DNA of 64,000 nucleotides from Metabacillus litoralis (GCF_003667825.1 NZ_CP033043.1:249001-313000), one strand, 5' to 3'; numbered from the stretch's first letter, positions 8,917 to 17,365 are shown. Notes: generated by a model from the letters alone, not told the origin. Translations and numbers: made by a program.

Positions 8917-9489
8917 ATGAAACACCTGCAGCTTTTTTTAGCGTTTTTTCGGGTTGGAATGCTTGGATATGGCGGTGGTCCATCTTCAATACCACTTGTT
9001 CATAAAGAGGTGGTTGAAAAGTACAAATGGATGAATGATGATGAATTTGCAGATGTGTTAGCTTTGGGGAATACATTGCCTGGGCCTATTGCTACAAAAA
9101 TGGCAGGATATATTGGTTATCGAGTCGCGGGAATTTTAGGTTTAATAAATGCAACACTGTCTACGATTCTTCCTACTATTGTGTTAATGATCGTTCTTTT
9201 AACAACAATTAGCTCTGTCAAAGATTATCCATGGGTTCAAGGAATGACAGCAGCAGTCGTACCTGTCGTAGGAGTCATGTTAGCTACTCTAACTTGGGAC
9301 TTCTTTAAGAAATCTCAAAAGTCACTTGGCTGGGTAAAAGCTTTAGCACTTATATGTGGTAGTTTTCTTTTAATGGAGATTCTTGGTTTACACCCTGCCA
9401 TTTTAATTGGAGGACTTTTGCTTGCGGCGATATTAAAAAGAGATAAAAATCCTGATAAAGATCGGAAGGTTGAAAGGGGGAGTGCTTAG
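8917..9489 (+). CDS. Chromate transporter, N-type half protein (YwrB/Chr3N-like)
   Basis: A 190-residue short-chain CHR-family protein: one CHR domain with GMLGYGGGPSSIP near residue 14, the ALGNTLPGPIATKMAGYIGY motif split around residues 50-69, and about five to six hydrophobic segments. Short-chain CHR proteins work as pairs, with two halves of opposite topology forming one exporter; B. subtilis ywrB/ywrA (chr3N/chr3C) is the model. The ATG follows AGAAGGGTG. Its stop TAG shares its G with the GTG start of the second half, indicating translational coupling. Expected role: chromate or other oxyanion efflux. Confidence 0.9.
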   Translation: MKHLQLFLAFFRVGMLGYGGGPSSIPLVHKEVVEKYKWMNDDEFADVLALGNTLPGPIATKMAGYIGYRVAGILGLINATLSTILPTIVLMIVLLTTISSVKDYPWVQGMTAAVVPVVGVMLATLTWDFFKKSQKSLGWVKALALICGSFLLMEILGLHPAILIGGLLLAAILKRDKNPDKDRKVERGSA

Positions 9490-10019
9490 TGCTATATTGG
9501 GAGATTTTTCTGGCCTTTTTTATACCAGGGATATTAGGTTACGGAGGTGGTCCAGCATCTATCCCACTTGTTGAAAATGAGGTAGTGGATCGATATGGCT
9601 GGATGAATGTAAATGAATTTAGTGAGGTCCTTGCGTTAGGTAATGCTCTTCCAGGTCCAATTGCCACTAAGATGGCAGGTTATATTGGGTACCAACAAGG
9701 GGGAGTGTTAGGAAGTCTTGTTGGGATTTTTGCTACAGTTGCTCCCTCATTAATCTTAATGATCGTTTTATTGGGATTTCTATATAAGTATAAGGACTCT
9801 CCGAAAGTAAAGAGAATGACAACATTCATTCGCCCTACAATTGCAGTGTTATTAGGGATGATGGCATTTAGCTTTTTCTTTACGTCATATCAAGATACAG
9901 GAATATATCAATCGCTTTTTCTAGTAGTGATAAGCTTTTTGTTATTAGAAAAGGTGAAAGTGCACCCTGCATTAGTGATCGTTGGTGCGATGGGATATGG
10001 AGCTGTTTTTCTAGGGTGA
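9489..10019 (+). CDS. Chromate transporter, C-type half protein (YwrA/Chr3C-like)
   Basis: A 176-residue CHR-domain protein, clearly a paralogue of its neighbour (GILGYGGGPASIP, ALGNALPGPIATKMAGYIGY in parts). It starts with GTG overlapping the previous stop by one base, with GGGGGA as ribosome site. As the second half of a short-chain pair it should complete the oxyanion exporter in the membrane. A 13-bp hairpin follows the stop codon. Confidence 0.9.
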   Translation: MLYWEIFLAFFIPGILGYGGGPASIPLVENEVVDRYGWMNVNEFSEVLALGNALPGPIATKMAGYIGYQQGGVLGSLVGIFATVAPSLILMIVLLGFLYKYKDSPKVKRMTTFIRPTIAVLLGMMAFSFFFTSYQDTGIYQSLFLVVISFLLLEKVKVHPALVIVGAMGYGAVFLG

Positions 10020-10052
10020 TTTACTGCACCCCAGTAAGTGGGGTGCAGTAAA
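10020..10052 (+). terminator. Strong hairpin after chromate transporter operon
   Basis: Perfect 13-bp arms TTTACTGCACCCC / GGGGTGCAGTAAA around loop AGTAAGT. The following tract TTCTATAG is poor in T. A second perfect AT-rich hairpin (9-bp arms TACTTTAAT / ATTAAAGTA, 10061-10086) follows and ends in TTTCC; together they probably stop transcription. Confidence 0.7.
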
Positions 10053-10193
10053 TTCTATAGTACTTTAATGAACATTAATTAAAGTATTTCCTCATTCAAA
10101 ATACTTACCTCTGACACAGCAGATTTATCTCCATATAGATATGTTAGATGATTTTCACCCCATGCACATTAAGAGTATAAATGTGTTCTACGT

Positions 10194-10226
10194 ACCCCCG
10201 TCTTTTGAAGGCGGGGGTTTCTTTTC
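10194..10226 (+). terminator. Additional terminator-like hairpin before repeat array
   Basis: ACCCCCG (10194-10200) pairs with CGGGGGT (10212-10218), followed by TTCTTTTCT. No complete + strand gene lies between it and the preceding hairpins, so it may serve a lost gene or back up the earlier terminators. Confidence 0.5.
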
Positions 10227-10252
10227 TACTATCTTATATTGTTCTCCGGAAA

Positions 10253-11597
10253 AGGTGAAAAAGAGCAAATATGTGTCTGGATACCGGAAGAATCGGGACG
10301 TGAAAAGGTACTAAGAGCGAAAATGTGTCTCGATAGCTGAGGAATCGGGACAAGTAATGGTGCAAGGAGCAAATATGTGTCTGGATACCGGAAGAATCGG
10401 GATAAGCAAGGATCCAAAAAGCAAATTTGTGTCTGGATACTGGAAGAATCGGGACAAGAAGTGGTGCAAGGAGCAAATATGTGTCTGGATACTGGAAGAT
10501 TCGGGACAAGAAAAAGTGCAAAGAGTAAATTTGTGTCTCGATACAAGAGGAATCGAGACAAGCGAGGGTCCAAAGAGCAAATATGTGTCTGGATACTGGA
10601 AGAATCGGGACAAGCAAGGGTGCAAAGAGCAAATATGTGTCTGGATACTGGAAGAATCGGGACAAGCAAGGGTGCAAAGAGCAAATATGTGTCTGGATAC
10701 TGGAAGAATTGGGACAAGAAAAGGTGCAAGGAGCAAATATGTGTCTGGATACTGGAAGAATCGGGACAAGAAAAAGTGCAAAGAGCAAATATGTGTCTGG
10801 ATACCAGGAGAATCGGGACAAGAAAAGGTGCAAGGAGCAAATATGTGTCTGGATACCGGAAGAATCGGGACAAGCAAGAATCCAAAAAGCAAATTTATGT
10901 CTGGATACTGGAAGAATCGGGACAAGCAAGGGTGCAAAGAGCAAATATGTGTCTCGATACCAGGAGAATCGGGACAAGCGAGGGTCCAAAGAGCAAATAT
11001 GTGTCTCGATACCAGGAGAATCGGGACAAGCAAGGGTCCAAAGCGCAAATTTATGTCTGGATACTGGAAGAATCGGGACAAGCAAGGGTGCAAAGAGCAA
11101 ATATGTGTCTGGATACTGGAAGAATTGGGACAAGAAAAGGGGCAAAGAGCAAATATGTGTCTGGATACTGGAAGAATCGGGACAAGCAAGGGTGCAAAGA
11201 GCAAATATGTGTCTGGATACTGGAAGAATCGGGACAAGCGAGGGTGCAAAGAGCAAATATGTGTCTGGATACCAGGAGAATCGGGACAAAAAAGGTGCAA
11301 GGAGCAAATATGTGTCTGGATACTGGAAGAATCGGGACAAGCAAGGGTGCAAAGAGCAAATATGTGTCTGGATACTGGAAGAATTGGGACAAGAAAAGGG
11401 GCAAGGAGCAAATATGTGTCTGGATACCGGAAGAATCGGGACAAGCAAGGATCCAAAAAGCAAATTTGTGTCTGGATACTGGAAGAATCGGGACAAGAAA
11501 AAGTGCAAAGAGCAAATATGTGTCTGGATACCAGGAGAATCGGGACAAGCGAGGGTGCAAAGAGCAAATATGTGTCTCGATACCGGAAAAATTGGAT
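10253..11597. repeat. Tandem array of 26 copies of a 52-bp repeat
   Basis: The word GCAAATATGTGTCTGGATAC or a close variant recurs at 10265, 10317, 10369 and then every 52 bases up to 11564; one unit near 11290 is 51 bp. The rest of the unit reads about TGGAAGAATCGGGACAAG then CAAGGGTGCAAAGA. Each unit contains arms TGTCTSGAT and ATCGGGACA that can form a hairpin; in the copy at 10534-10560 the arms are perfect (TGTCTCGAT / ATCGAGACA). As 52 is not a multiple of three and the unit lacks stops in most frames, long ORFs appear in several frames on both strands, so they are artefacts. The array lies between convergent genes and replaces the 5' part of the SorC fragment that follows. Confidence 0.95.
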
Positions 11598-11599
11598 AA

Positions 11600-11734
11600 G
11601 AATTTGTTATAGGTGTTGCAACAGGTATGGAAAAAGTAGAAAGTGTTATAGGAGCACTTAATAGTCACTATCTTGATGTGATTATCATTGATGAGTCAAC
11701 AGCAGCGGCGGTATTAGAAAGAGTAACTAAATAA
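11600..11734 (+). pseudogene. C-terminal fragment of a SorC/DeoR-type sugar-binding regulator
   Basis: After an in-frame TAA at 11597 a 44-residue frame reads EFVIGVATGMEKVESVIGAL, then NSHYLDVIIIDESTAAAVLE and RVTK before TAA. This matches the end of the SorC/CggR sugar-binding domain, where the pattern is VAGG-KV-AI-AAL--G-INVLITDE-TA--LL. No start codon or ribosome site fits, and the other ~270 residues are missing. The break is exactly at the right border of the 52-bp array, so array growth or insertion probably destroyed the gene. Confidence 0.65.
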
Positions 11735-11761
11735 AACGATCATCATGTTAATCCTAACAAA

Positions 11762-11798
11762 AAAAGCTTCAATTCCTTTAAAAGGAACTGAAGCTTTT
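11762..11798. terminator. Bidirectional terminator between SorC fragment and DDAH-like gene
   Basis: AAAAGCTTC (11762-11770) pairs with GAAGCTTTT (11790-11798) with an inner TTCC/GGAA pairing. A-rich and T-rich flanks serve both strands; it lies directly after the minus-strand stop codon. Confidence 0.8.
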
Positions 11799-11799
11799 T

Positions 11800-12648
11800 C
11801 TATTCCCTAATTAACGGAAGGGTGCAACAGCGAAATGCCCCACCTGATTTTATAATCTCAGTAATATCAACCTCTATAACATGAAAACCTCGTTCCCGAA
11901 GCTTTTGATTCACATCTTTATTGATAGGTAAACTCAATACTCGCTTTTCTCCTATCGATAAAACATTAGTACCTAAAGTTGCTTGTTCTTCCTCATTTAC
12001 CTCAATTAAGTTATAGCGAGATGATAGCAATTCTACCTTGTTCTTTTCTATTTCGTTAGGGAAAATTAAAGCATCTTCCGGTGATAAGATATTAAAAACA
12101 CAATCTAAGTGAAGATACTTATCTGTAAATGGAACTTCAATAACGTCAAAAGTGGGTAACAGGCTTTGTAAATGTGAAATAGCATTTTCGTTTGTTCGAT
12201 TACTCACACCAACGTAAATTGTGTTTTGATCAATAAAAACATCGCCACCTTCGATTTTATCTCCAATCAAATTTGTGTATGTAACTTGCTCCTTTTCTAG
12301 GTAATCGATAAATGTTGTTTCTTCACCTCTTCTCACATCATGAGCCATGTCTGCCGCAAAAACTTGATGACCTAGTACAAATCCAATATCACGGGTGAAA
12401 ACCTGTTCAGGAAAGTCTTTTTTAGGGGGAAGTAGAATCACTTCCACATCATTTTCTTTTAATGTCTTGACTAAGTCTTTATGTTGCTTTTGAGCTAGCT
12501 TTGTGTCGATATTCTCTTCTAAAAACCTTTTTTGGATTTCATTAATTGGTTCTTTAATTGTCATAAAATCTGGTGAACATAAAACCACCTTTTTTAGGGT
12601 GTCATATTCAGATTGACAAGAGCATTTTATGTAATCAAGATTTTCCAT
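11800..12648 (-). CDS. Arginine deiminase/DDAH-family amidinohydrolase
   Basis: A 282-residue protein of the guanidino-group-modifying superfamily, near DDAH in length (about 285). Visible active-site parts: FTRDIGF near residue 82, EGGDVF near 129, the catalytic histidine in YLHLDCVF near 181, and the nucleophilic cysteine in GGAFRCCTLPL (Cys274 likely). Such enzymes hydrolyse dimethylarginine, arginine or related guanidines to citrulline. The start is ATG 12648 after GAGGAGG; an upstream in-frame extension to 12759 has no ribosome site. Resembles B. subtilis YkgA. Transcribed alone, divergent from the sugar importer. Confidence 0.8.
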   Translation of the reverse strand: MENLDYIKCSCQSEYDTLKKVVLCSPDFMTIKEPINEIQKRFLEENIDTKLAQKQHKDLVKTLKENDVEVILLPPKKDFPEQVFTRDIGFVLGHQVFAADMAHDVRRGEETTFIDYLEKEQVTYTNLIGDKIEGGDVFIDQNTIYVGVSNRTNENAISHLQSLLPTFDVIEVPFTDKYLHLDCVFNILSPEDALIFPNEIEKNKVELLSSRYNLIEVNEEEQATLGTNVLSIGEKRVLSLPINKDVNQKLRERGFHVIEVDITEIIKSGGAFRCCTLPLIRE

Positions 12649-12990
12649 GTTCTCCTCCTCATTTTCATTCTTAATGTGTAATATTCCCAAACTCAGAAAA
12701 TTATTAAACGTCTGCGTTTTAATTGAGCTTAGAAAAAATAATAATTTTTTGTTGTACAAATAAAAAATCTATGATATATTTCTTTATGCAAGGTTAGTGC
12801 AAACGATTTCGCAAACTGTTGCACAATATCTCATAGATAAATTCTCTTGATAACCTTATTATTCGTAATGAAATAATAGATTAAGAGGTTACAAGTAAGA
12901 AACTCTATGTTTTTTTAAAAATGTTTGTGCAAACGTTTCCTCACCTAAAACAGCGCAGTAGCGCAAATAAATAAAACGGGGGTAAAAACA
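12649..12990 (+). promoter_or_regulatory. Divergent control region with two MalR-type operator candidates
   Basis: No gene lies in this gap. TGCAAACGATTTCGCA at 12798-12813 and TGCAAACGTTTCCTCA at 12928-12943 share the core GCAAACGNTTTC, which resembles the GCAAACGTTTGC operator known for MalR-type LacI regulators and the CcpA cre core. They probably bind the LacI protein encoded at 16269 and/or CcpA. No clear -35/-10 pair could be assigned with confidence. Confidence 0.55.
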
Positions 12991-14301
12991 ATGGGAAGTA
13001 AAAAAATATTTTTAAGCTTTTTCTCGATTCTATTTCTTGTAAGCGTTGTATTAGCTGGTTGTTCCGGCAGTGACTCTTCTTCTGGAAATGAAGGATCAGG
13101 TTCTGAAGGAGATCAAGTAACTCTAGATATTTTCCAATTCAAAGTAGAATTCAAGGATCAGTTTGAAGCAGTAGCAGAGCAATACCAAGAAGCTAATCCA
13201 GGGGTGAAAATTAATATCCAAACTGTAGGTGGCGGAGAAGATTATGGTGCAGCGTTAAGATCTAAATTTGCATCTGGTGACGAGCCTGCAATTTTCAATA
13301 TTGGTGGTCCTACTGACGTAATTGACTGGGAAGATAGCTTAGCTGATTTAACTGATTCTGCTGCAGCTGGTGCGGCACTTGAAGGTACACTTGACGGTGT
13401 AACGAAAGATGATCAAGTACTAGGCTTACCATTCAACCAAGAAGGTTATGGTCTAATTTATAACACTGAAATTTTTGAAAAAGCGGGAATTAACCCTGCA
13501 GATATTAAAGATATGGCTTCTTTAGAAGCAGCTGTTAAAACTTTAGATGAAAAGAAATCAGACCTAGGTTTAGAAGCAGTATTTGCACTACCTGCAAAAG
13601 AAACTTGGGTAACAGGTTTACACTTATCAAACGCATTTATTTCTCCAGAATTTGATGGAAACGTAACAAGTGCATTTGAATCAAAAACAGTTGATTTTAA
13701 ATATGGCGATGCAATGAAAAACTTTATTGATCTTCAAAATAAACACTCGGTTCAACCTGTTGTTAGTCTTGATTATTCTCAACAAGTGGAAGAATTATTC
13801 TCTACTGGAAAAGTAGCGATGATTCAACAAGGTAACTGGGTATATGGTTCAATTGCTGGAATTGACGAAGAGCTAGCAAACAACAAGGTTGGGATCTTAC
13901 CTATCCCTGTTCCAGGATACAAAGAAGATGCGATTCCAGTAGGAGTTCCAATGTACTGGGCTGTAAACAAGAATAAAGATGAAAAAGTAATCGAAGAAGC
14001 AACAAAATTCCTAGATTGGTTATATACATCTGACGAAGGTAAAGAAGTTGTACTTAATGATTTCAAATTCGTTCCAGCTTATGAAGGCTACGATGCTTCA
14101 AAAATTACAGATCCACTTTCAAAACAAGTCTATGAGTATGCAGAAGCAGGAAAAACAATTGGATGGGTATTTATGGGTTATCCAGCAAACTGGGGTCAAA
14201 ATGAGCTTGGTGCTAATATCCAAAAATATTTAGCTGAAGAAGCTACTTGGGAAGAGATTGTTGAAGATTCAAAAGCTGCTTGGGCAGAGTCTAAAGAATA
14301 A
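12991..14301 (+). CDS. Oligosaccharide ABC transporter, solute-binding lipoprotein
   Basis: A 436-residue family-1 extracellular solute-binding protein. The N-terminus has a lipoprotein signal: MGSKKIFLSFF, a hydrophobic core and lipobox LAGC with Cys23, followed by a Ser/Gly-rich linker. The mature domain shows the usual pattern of sugar-binding proteins, e.g. EAVAEQYQEANPGVKI near residue 55 and GKVAMIQQGNW near 275. It starts at ATG 12991 after GGGGG. The permeases follow after a hairpin-rich gap, then a LacI regulator and an oligo-1,6-glucosidase, so the ligand is probably an alpha-glucoside such as isomalto- or malto-oligosaccharides. Confidence 0.9.
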   Translation: MGSKKIFLSFFSILFLVSVVLAGCSGSDSSSGNEGSGSEGDQVTLDIFQFKVEFKDQFEAVAEQYQEANPGVKINIQTVGGGEDYGAALRSKFASGDEPAIFNIGGPTDVIDWEDSLADLTDSAAAGAALEGTLDGVTKDDQVLGLPFNQEGYGLIYNTEIFEKAGINPADIKDMASLEAAVKTLDEKKSDLGLEAVFALPAKETWVTGLHLSNAFISPEFDGNVTSAFESKTVDFKYGDAMKNFIDLQNKHSVQPVVSLDYSQQVEELFSTGKVAMIQQGNWVYGSIAGIDEELANNKVGILPIPVPGYKEDAIPVGVPMYWAVNKNKDEKVIEEATKFLDWLYTSDEGKEVVLNDFKFVPAYEGYDASKITDPLSKQVYEYAEAGKTIGWVFMGYPANWGQNELGANIQKYLAEEATWEEIVEDSKAAWAESKE

Positions 14302-14318
14302 GGTGGAGATGGATAAAG

Positions 14319-14344
14319 CAAAGTAGCAGATTGTTGCTACTTTG
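14319..14344 (+). promoter_or_regulatory. Stem-loop after binding-protein gene
   Basis: Perfect 10-bp arms CAAAGTAGCA / TGCTACTTTG, loop GATTGT, then TTTTATT. Such elements commonly give partial termination or mRNA protection so that the binding protein is made in excess over the permeases. Confidence 0.6.
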
Positions 14345-14375
14345 TTTTATTAATCCATGTAAGGAGTGGCTTTGT

Positions 14376-14432
14376 TATAAGCTGCTCCATAAACAAAGGT
14401 GCCTATAACCTTCGTTTATGGAGCGACTTATA
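14376..14432 (+). repeat. Long inverted repeat (24-bp arms) inside sugar-transport operon
   Basis: Arm 14376-14399 pairs with 14409-14432 at 21 of 24 positions around a 9-base loop (TGCCTATAA); the core GCTCCATAAAC / GTTTATGGAGC is perfect. No T tract follows, so this is probably an RNA-stabilising or processing hairpin, or a small mobile palindromic element. Confidence 0.7.
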
Positions 14433-14487
14433 GATTGAGCGCTTGACTACTACATTAAAAAAGCAAAAAAGTGTTGGAGGGATTCAC

Positions 14488-15351
14488 ATGATGCGTACTC
14501 GGGATCTATCATATTGGTTATTCTTAGCACCTGTCCTGTTTGCATTGGCAATGGTTATAATCATACCTTTACTAATTGGTGTTTATTATTCATTTACAGA
14601 TTGGAACGGTATTAAGATTGGTTCATTTGTTGGACTTGAGAATTATATTGATGCTTTTAAGGATGAAGAATTTCTAGCATCACTTTGGTTCACAACGAAG
14701 TTTTCCGTTGTATCTGTTTTATTAACAAATGCTATTGGATTAGGTTTAGCGTTAATTGTAACAACAAAAATTAAATCAAGTAAATTCTTAAGAACTATCT
14801 TCTTTATGCCTAACTTAATTGGTGGATTAATTTTAGGTTTTATCTGGCAGTTTATTTTCATTAAGGTTTTTGCCGGAATTGGAGATGTATTAGGTATAGA
14901 ATCATTAAAAGGCTGGTTATCAACAACAGAAACTGGATTCTGGGGATTAGTTATTTTAATGAGCTGGCAAATGTCAGGGTATATCATGATTATTTATATT
15001 GCTTACTTAGAGGGTCTGCCAAGTGAGCTACTTGAAGCTTCTGAGATTGATGGAGCAGGACCTTTCCAACGATTCAGATATATTATTTTCCCACTTGTTG
15101 CACCAGCATTTACAGTAAGTATGTTCTTAACTCTATCAAACTCGTTCAAGCTATACGATCAGAACTTATCCTTAACAAGTGGTGGACCTTATAATTCAAC
15201 ACAAATGGTTGCGATGGAAATCTTTAAAACAGCTTTTGGTGAAAGAGATATGGCTTACGCTCAAGCAAAAGCAGTTGTCTTCTTTATTATTGTTGCGGTC
15301 ATCTCATTAACTCAGGTGTATATGAACAAGAAGAAGGAGGTTGAAGTATAA
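14488..15351 (+). CDS. Sugar ABC transporter permease (MalF-like)
   Basis: A 287-residue inner-membrane permease with about six hydrophobic segments and the EAA loop LEASEIDGAGPFQRFRYIIF near residue 185, which docks onto the ATPase. The start is ATG 14488, six bases after TTGGAGGG; an upstream TTG at 14443 has no ribosome site. The stop overlaps the ATG of the second permease by one base (TAATG), implying coupling. No ATPase is encoded nearby, so a shared MsmX-type ATPase is expected. Confidence 0.9.
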   Translation: MMRTRDLSYWLFLAPVLFALAMVIIIPLLIGVYYSFTDWNGIKIGSFVGLENYIDAFKDEEFLASLWFTTKFSVVSVLLTNAIGLGLALIVTTKIKSSKFLRTIFFMPNLIGGLILGFIWQFIFIKVFAGIGDVLGIESLKGWLSTTETGFWGLVILMSWQMSGYIMIIYIAYLEGLPSELLEASEIDGAGPFQRFRYIIFPLVAPAFTVSMFLTLSNSFKLYDQNLSLTSGGPYNSTQMVAMEIFKTAFGERDMAYAQAKAVVFFIIVAVISLTQVYMNKKKEVEV

Positions 15352-16166
15352 TGAGAAGTAAATATCAATTTCCTGTTGAAATCTTGGGTGTTGTTTTAGG
15401 GATTATCTGGTTAGCACCTTTTTACTTAATGATTGTTAACTCGTTAAAAACAAAGAGAGAAATCTTTACTGATGTCTTGAAGTTACCAGAAGAGTTTACA
15501 CTTGCTAACTATTTTCAAGCCTTTGAAGAGCTTGACTTTATTCAAACATTTTTCAACTCTTTACTTATTACAGTGATTAGTGTTGCGATTATCATTATTT
15601 TTTCATCAATGGCAGCCTATGCACTTTCAAGAAATAAGAGCAAAACAAGTACCATTCTTTTTATGCTATTTGTAGCGGCAATGTTAATTCCTTTCCAGTC
15701 AGTAATGATTCCGCTTGTTACTGTATTTGGACAAATTGAAATGCTAAACAGAGTTGGATTAATCTTCATGTACTTAGGTTTTGGTAGCAGTTTATCGATT
15801 TTCTTATTCCACGGTTCATTAAATGGAATTTCTAAATCATTGGATGAAGCTGCAACAATTGATGGATGCAATAAGTTCCAGGTTTTCTGGTACATCATTT
15901 TCCCAATATTGAAGCCTATCACTGTAACAGTCGCAATTCTAAATATCATTTACATTTGGAATGATTATCTATTGCCTTCATTAGTTATAAATCAAGAAGG
16001 ACTTCAAACAATACCATTAAAAATGTTCTTCTTCTTTGGTGAATATACAAAGCAATGGCACTTAGCTCTTGCAGGCTTAACAATTGCGATTATTCCTGTT
16101 ATTATCGTGTATTTCTTTGCACAACGCGAAATTATTAAAGGAATTTCTGAAGGTGCAGTAAAATAA
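15351..16166 (+). CDS. Sugar ABC transporter permease (MalG-like)
   Basis: A 271-residue permease, the MalG-type partner, with six hydrophobic segments and EAA loop DEAATIDGCNKFQVFWYIIF near residue 163. The N-terminus reads IIWLAPFYLMIVNSLKT, typical of this subfamily. Its ATG overlaps the previous stop codon. It completes the membrane channel of the importer. Confidence 0.9.
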   Translation: MRSKYQFPVEILGVVLGIIWLAPFYLMIVNSLKTKREIFTDVLKLPEEFTLANYFQAFEELDFIQTFFNSLLITVISVAIIIIFSSMAAYALSRNKSKTSTILFMLFVAAMLIPFQSVMIPLVTVFGQIEMLNRVGLIFMYLGFGSSLSIFLFHGSLNGISKSLDEAATIDGCNKFQVFWYIIFPILKPITVTVAILNIIYIWNDYLLPSLVINQEGLQTIPLKMFFFFGEYTKQWHLALAGLTIAIIPVIIVYFFAQREIIKGISEGAVK

Positions 16167-16180
16167 TTGAAGTGAAAGTA

Positions 16181-16194
16181 GAAAAGCGTTTCCA
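16181..16194 (+). promoter_or_regulatory. cre/MalR-like operator before LacI gene
   Basis: GAAAAGCGTTTCCA matches the catabolite-response consensus TGWAARCGYTWNCW at 12 of 14 positions and shares the core AAVCGTTTCC with the site at 12928. It sits between the last permease gene and the regulator, suggesting autoregulation or CcpA control. A small hairpin (GGTGTT/AACACC, 16232-16246) follows in the leader. Confidence 0.5.
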
Positions 16195-16268
16195 TTATCC
16201 TTCTCGACGTATTATGATAGAAATAAGAATTGGTGTTTCTAACACCTGCAATTAGTAAGGAGGCAGCA

Positions 16269-17291
16269 ATGATCGTAACAATTAAAGATGTTGCAAAACG
16301 AGCGAATGTAGCTCCTTCAACTGTGTCGAGGGTTATTGCAAACAGTCCTCGTATTAGTGAGCAAACTAAAAAACGAGTTCGAGAAGTGATGGAGGAACTA
16401 GGATATCATCCAAATTTTCAGGCGCGCAGCTTAGTTGCAAAAAGTACTCAAACAATCGGCGTGGTTATGCCAAACTCAGCGTATTATGCCTTTCAAAATC
16501 CCTTTTTCCCAGAAGTATTAAGAGGGATTAGTACAAGCGCACATGAAAATAAATATGGAATTTATTTGTCTACAGGATCGGATGAAAACGAAATCTTTAA
16601 TGAAGTTGTATCGATGGTTCAAGGTAGACGTGTTGATGGCATTGTCCTTCTATATTCAAGAATTAACGATAAAACAATGAAATTTTTACATGACTCAAAT
16701 TTCCCTTTTGTTGTTGTGGGTAGACCTTATGAAAATGAGGAAAGAATTTCATTTGTTGATAACGATAATATTTATATAACAAAACAAGTAACAAAATATT
16801 TAATTGAACTTGGACACCGTCATATTGCATTTGTTGGAGGTAGTCTCCATTTTGTCGTAACCATTGATCGTTTAAATGGATACAAGTTGGCGCTAGAGGA
16901 AGCTGATATTCCGTTTAATGAAGAATATATGGTTCACGAAGAATATATTAAGGAAAACGGAAGAGAAGCGATCAGGCTTCTTATGTCCTTAGACTCTCCA
17001 CCAACGGCACTTGTGACCCAAGATGATTTAATTGCATATGAAATGATTAGTCATTTAGAGGATATGAATGTAAATGTTCCAAATGATATCTCTATTATAA
17101 GCTTTAACAATTTAATGCTTTCTGAGCATTCTAAACCGCCTTTAACTTCAGTTGATATATGCATTTATCAACTAGGCTTAGAAGCAACAAATTGTTTAAT
17201 TGAGAAAATGAACAAACCAGATTCTTTGCCGAAAAGAATTACAATTCCTACTAAATTTATTGAGCGTAAATCATGTAAAAAAAAGAAATAA
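16269..17291 (+). CDS. LacI/GalR-family regulator of alpha-glucoside operon (MalR/MdxR-like)
   Basis: A 340-residue repressor: N-terminal helix-turn-helix (TIKDVAKRANVAPSTVSRVI) with hinge helix near residue 50, then a periplasmic-binding-protein-like effector domain. It ends KKKK. The start is ATG 16269, five bases after AAGGAGG; an upstream GTG at 16230 lacks a ribosome site. Position between the importer and the oligo-1,6-glucosidase suggests control of both. Candidate operators with core AAACGTTTCC lie at 12798, 12928 and 16181. Confidence 0.85.
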   Translation: MIVTIKDVAKRANVAPSTVSRVIANSPRISEQTKKRVREVMEELGYHPNFQARSLVAKSTQTIGVVMPNSAYYAFQNPFFPEVLRGISTSAHENKYGIYLSTGSDENEIFNEVVSMVQGRRVDGIVLLYSRINDKTMKFLHDSNFPFVVVGRPYENEERISFVDNDNIYITKQVTKYLIELGHRHIAFVGGSLHFVVTIDRLNGYKLALEEADIPFNEEYMVHEEYIKENGREAIRLLMSLDSPPTALVTQDDLIAYEMISHLEDMNVNVPNDISIISFNNLMLSEHSKPPLTSVDICIYQLGLEATNCLIEKMNKPDSLPKRITIPTKFIERKSCKKKK

Positions 17292-17300
17292 GCTTTAGTA

Positions 17301-17365
17301 AAAAGGATAATTGATCGCAATGTATTGAAATGTGTACATACATTTGATCATTTGTCCTTTTCTTT
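17301..17365 (+). terminator. Terminator-like hairpin after LacI gene
   Basis: AAAAGGATAATTGATC (17301-17316) pairs with GATCATTTGTCCTTTT (17346-17361) at 13 of 16 positions and continues into CTTTT. The inner part can also pair (ATGTA/TACAT). Confidence 0.55.

Noticed and set aside
10079..10168. 29-codon minus-strand frame (peptide including WGENHLTYLYGDKSAVSE) left of the array
   Set aside because: It looks protein-like and could be a gene remnant, but it has no start, is short, and I could not match it to any family.
10253..11597. CRISPR array
   Set aside because: Units follow each other directly with no unique spacers, the 52-bp period is fully repetitive, and no cas genes are present.
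10229..11668. Several 200-430 codon ORFs on both strands over the 52-bp array
   Set aside because: They arise because the repeat unit lacks stops in most frames; all overlap each other, none has a ribosome site, and the protein sequences are frame-shifted copies of the same DNA.
14443..14487. Earlier TTG start for the MalF-like permease
   Set aside because: No Shine-Dalgarno there, whereas ATG 14488 is correctly spaced from TTGGAGGG and gives the usual N-terminus.
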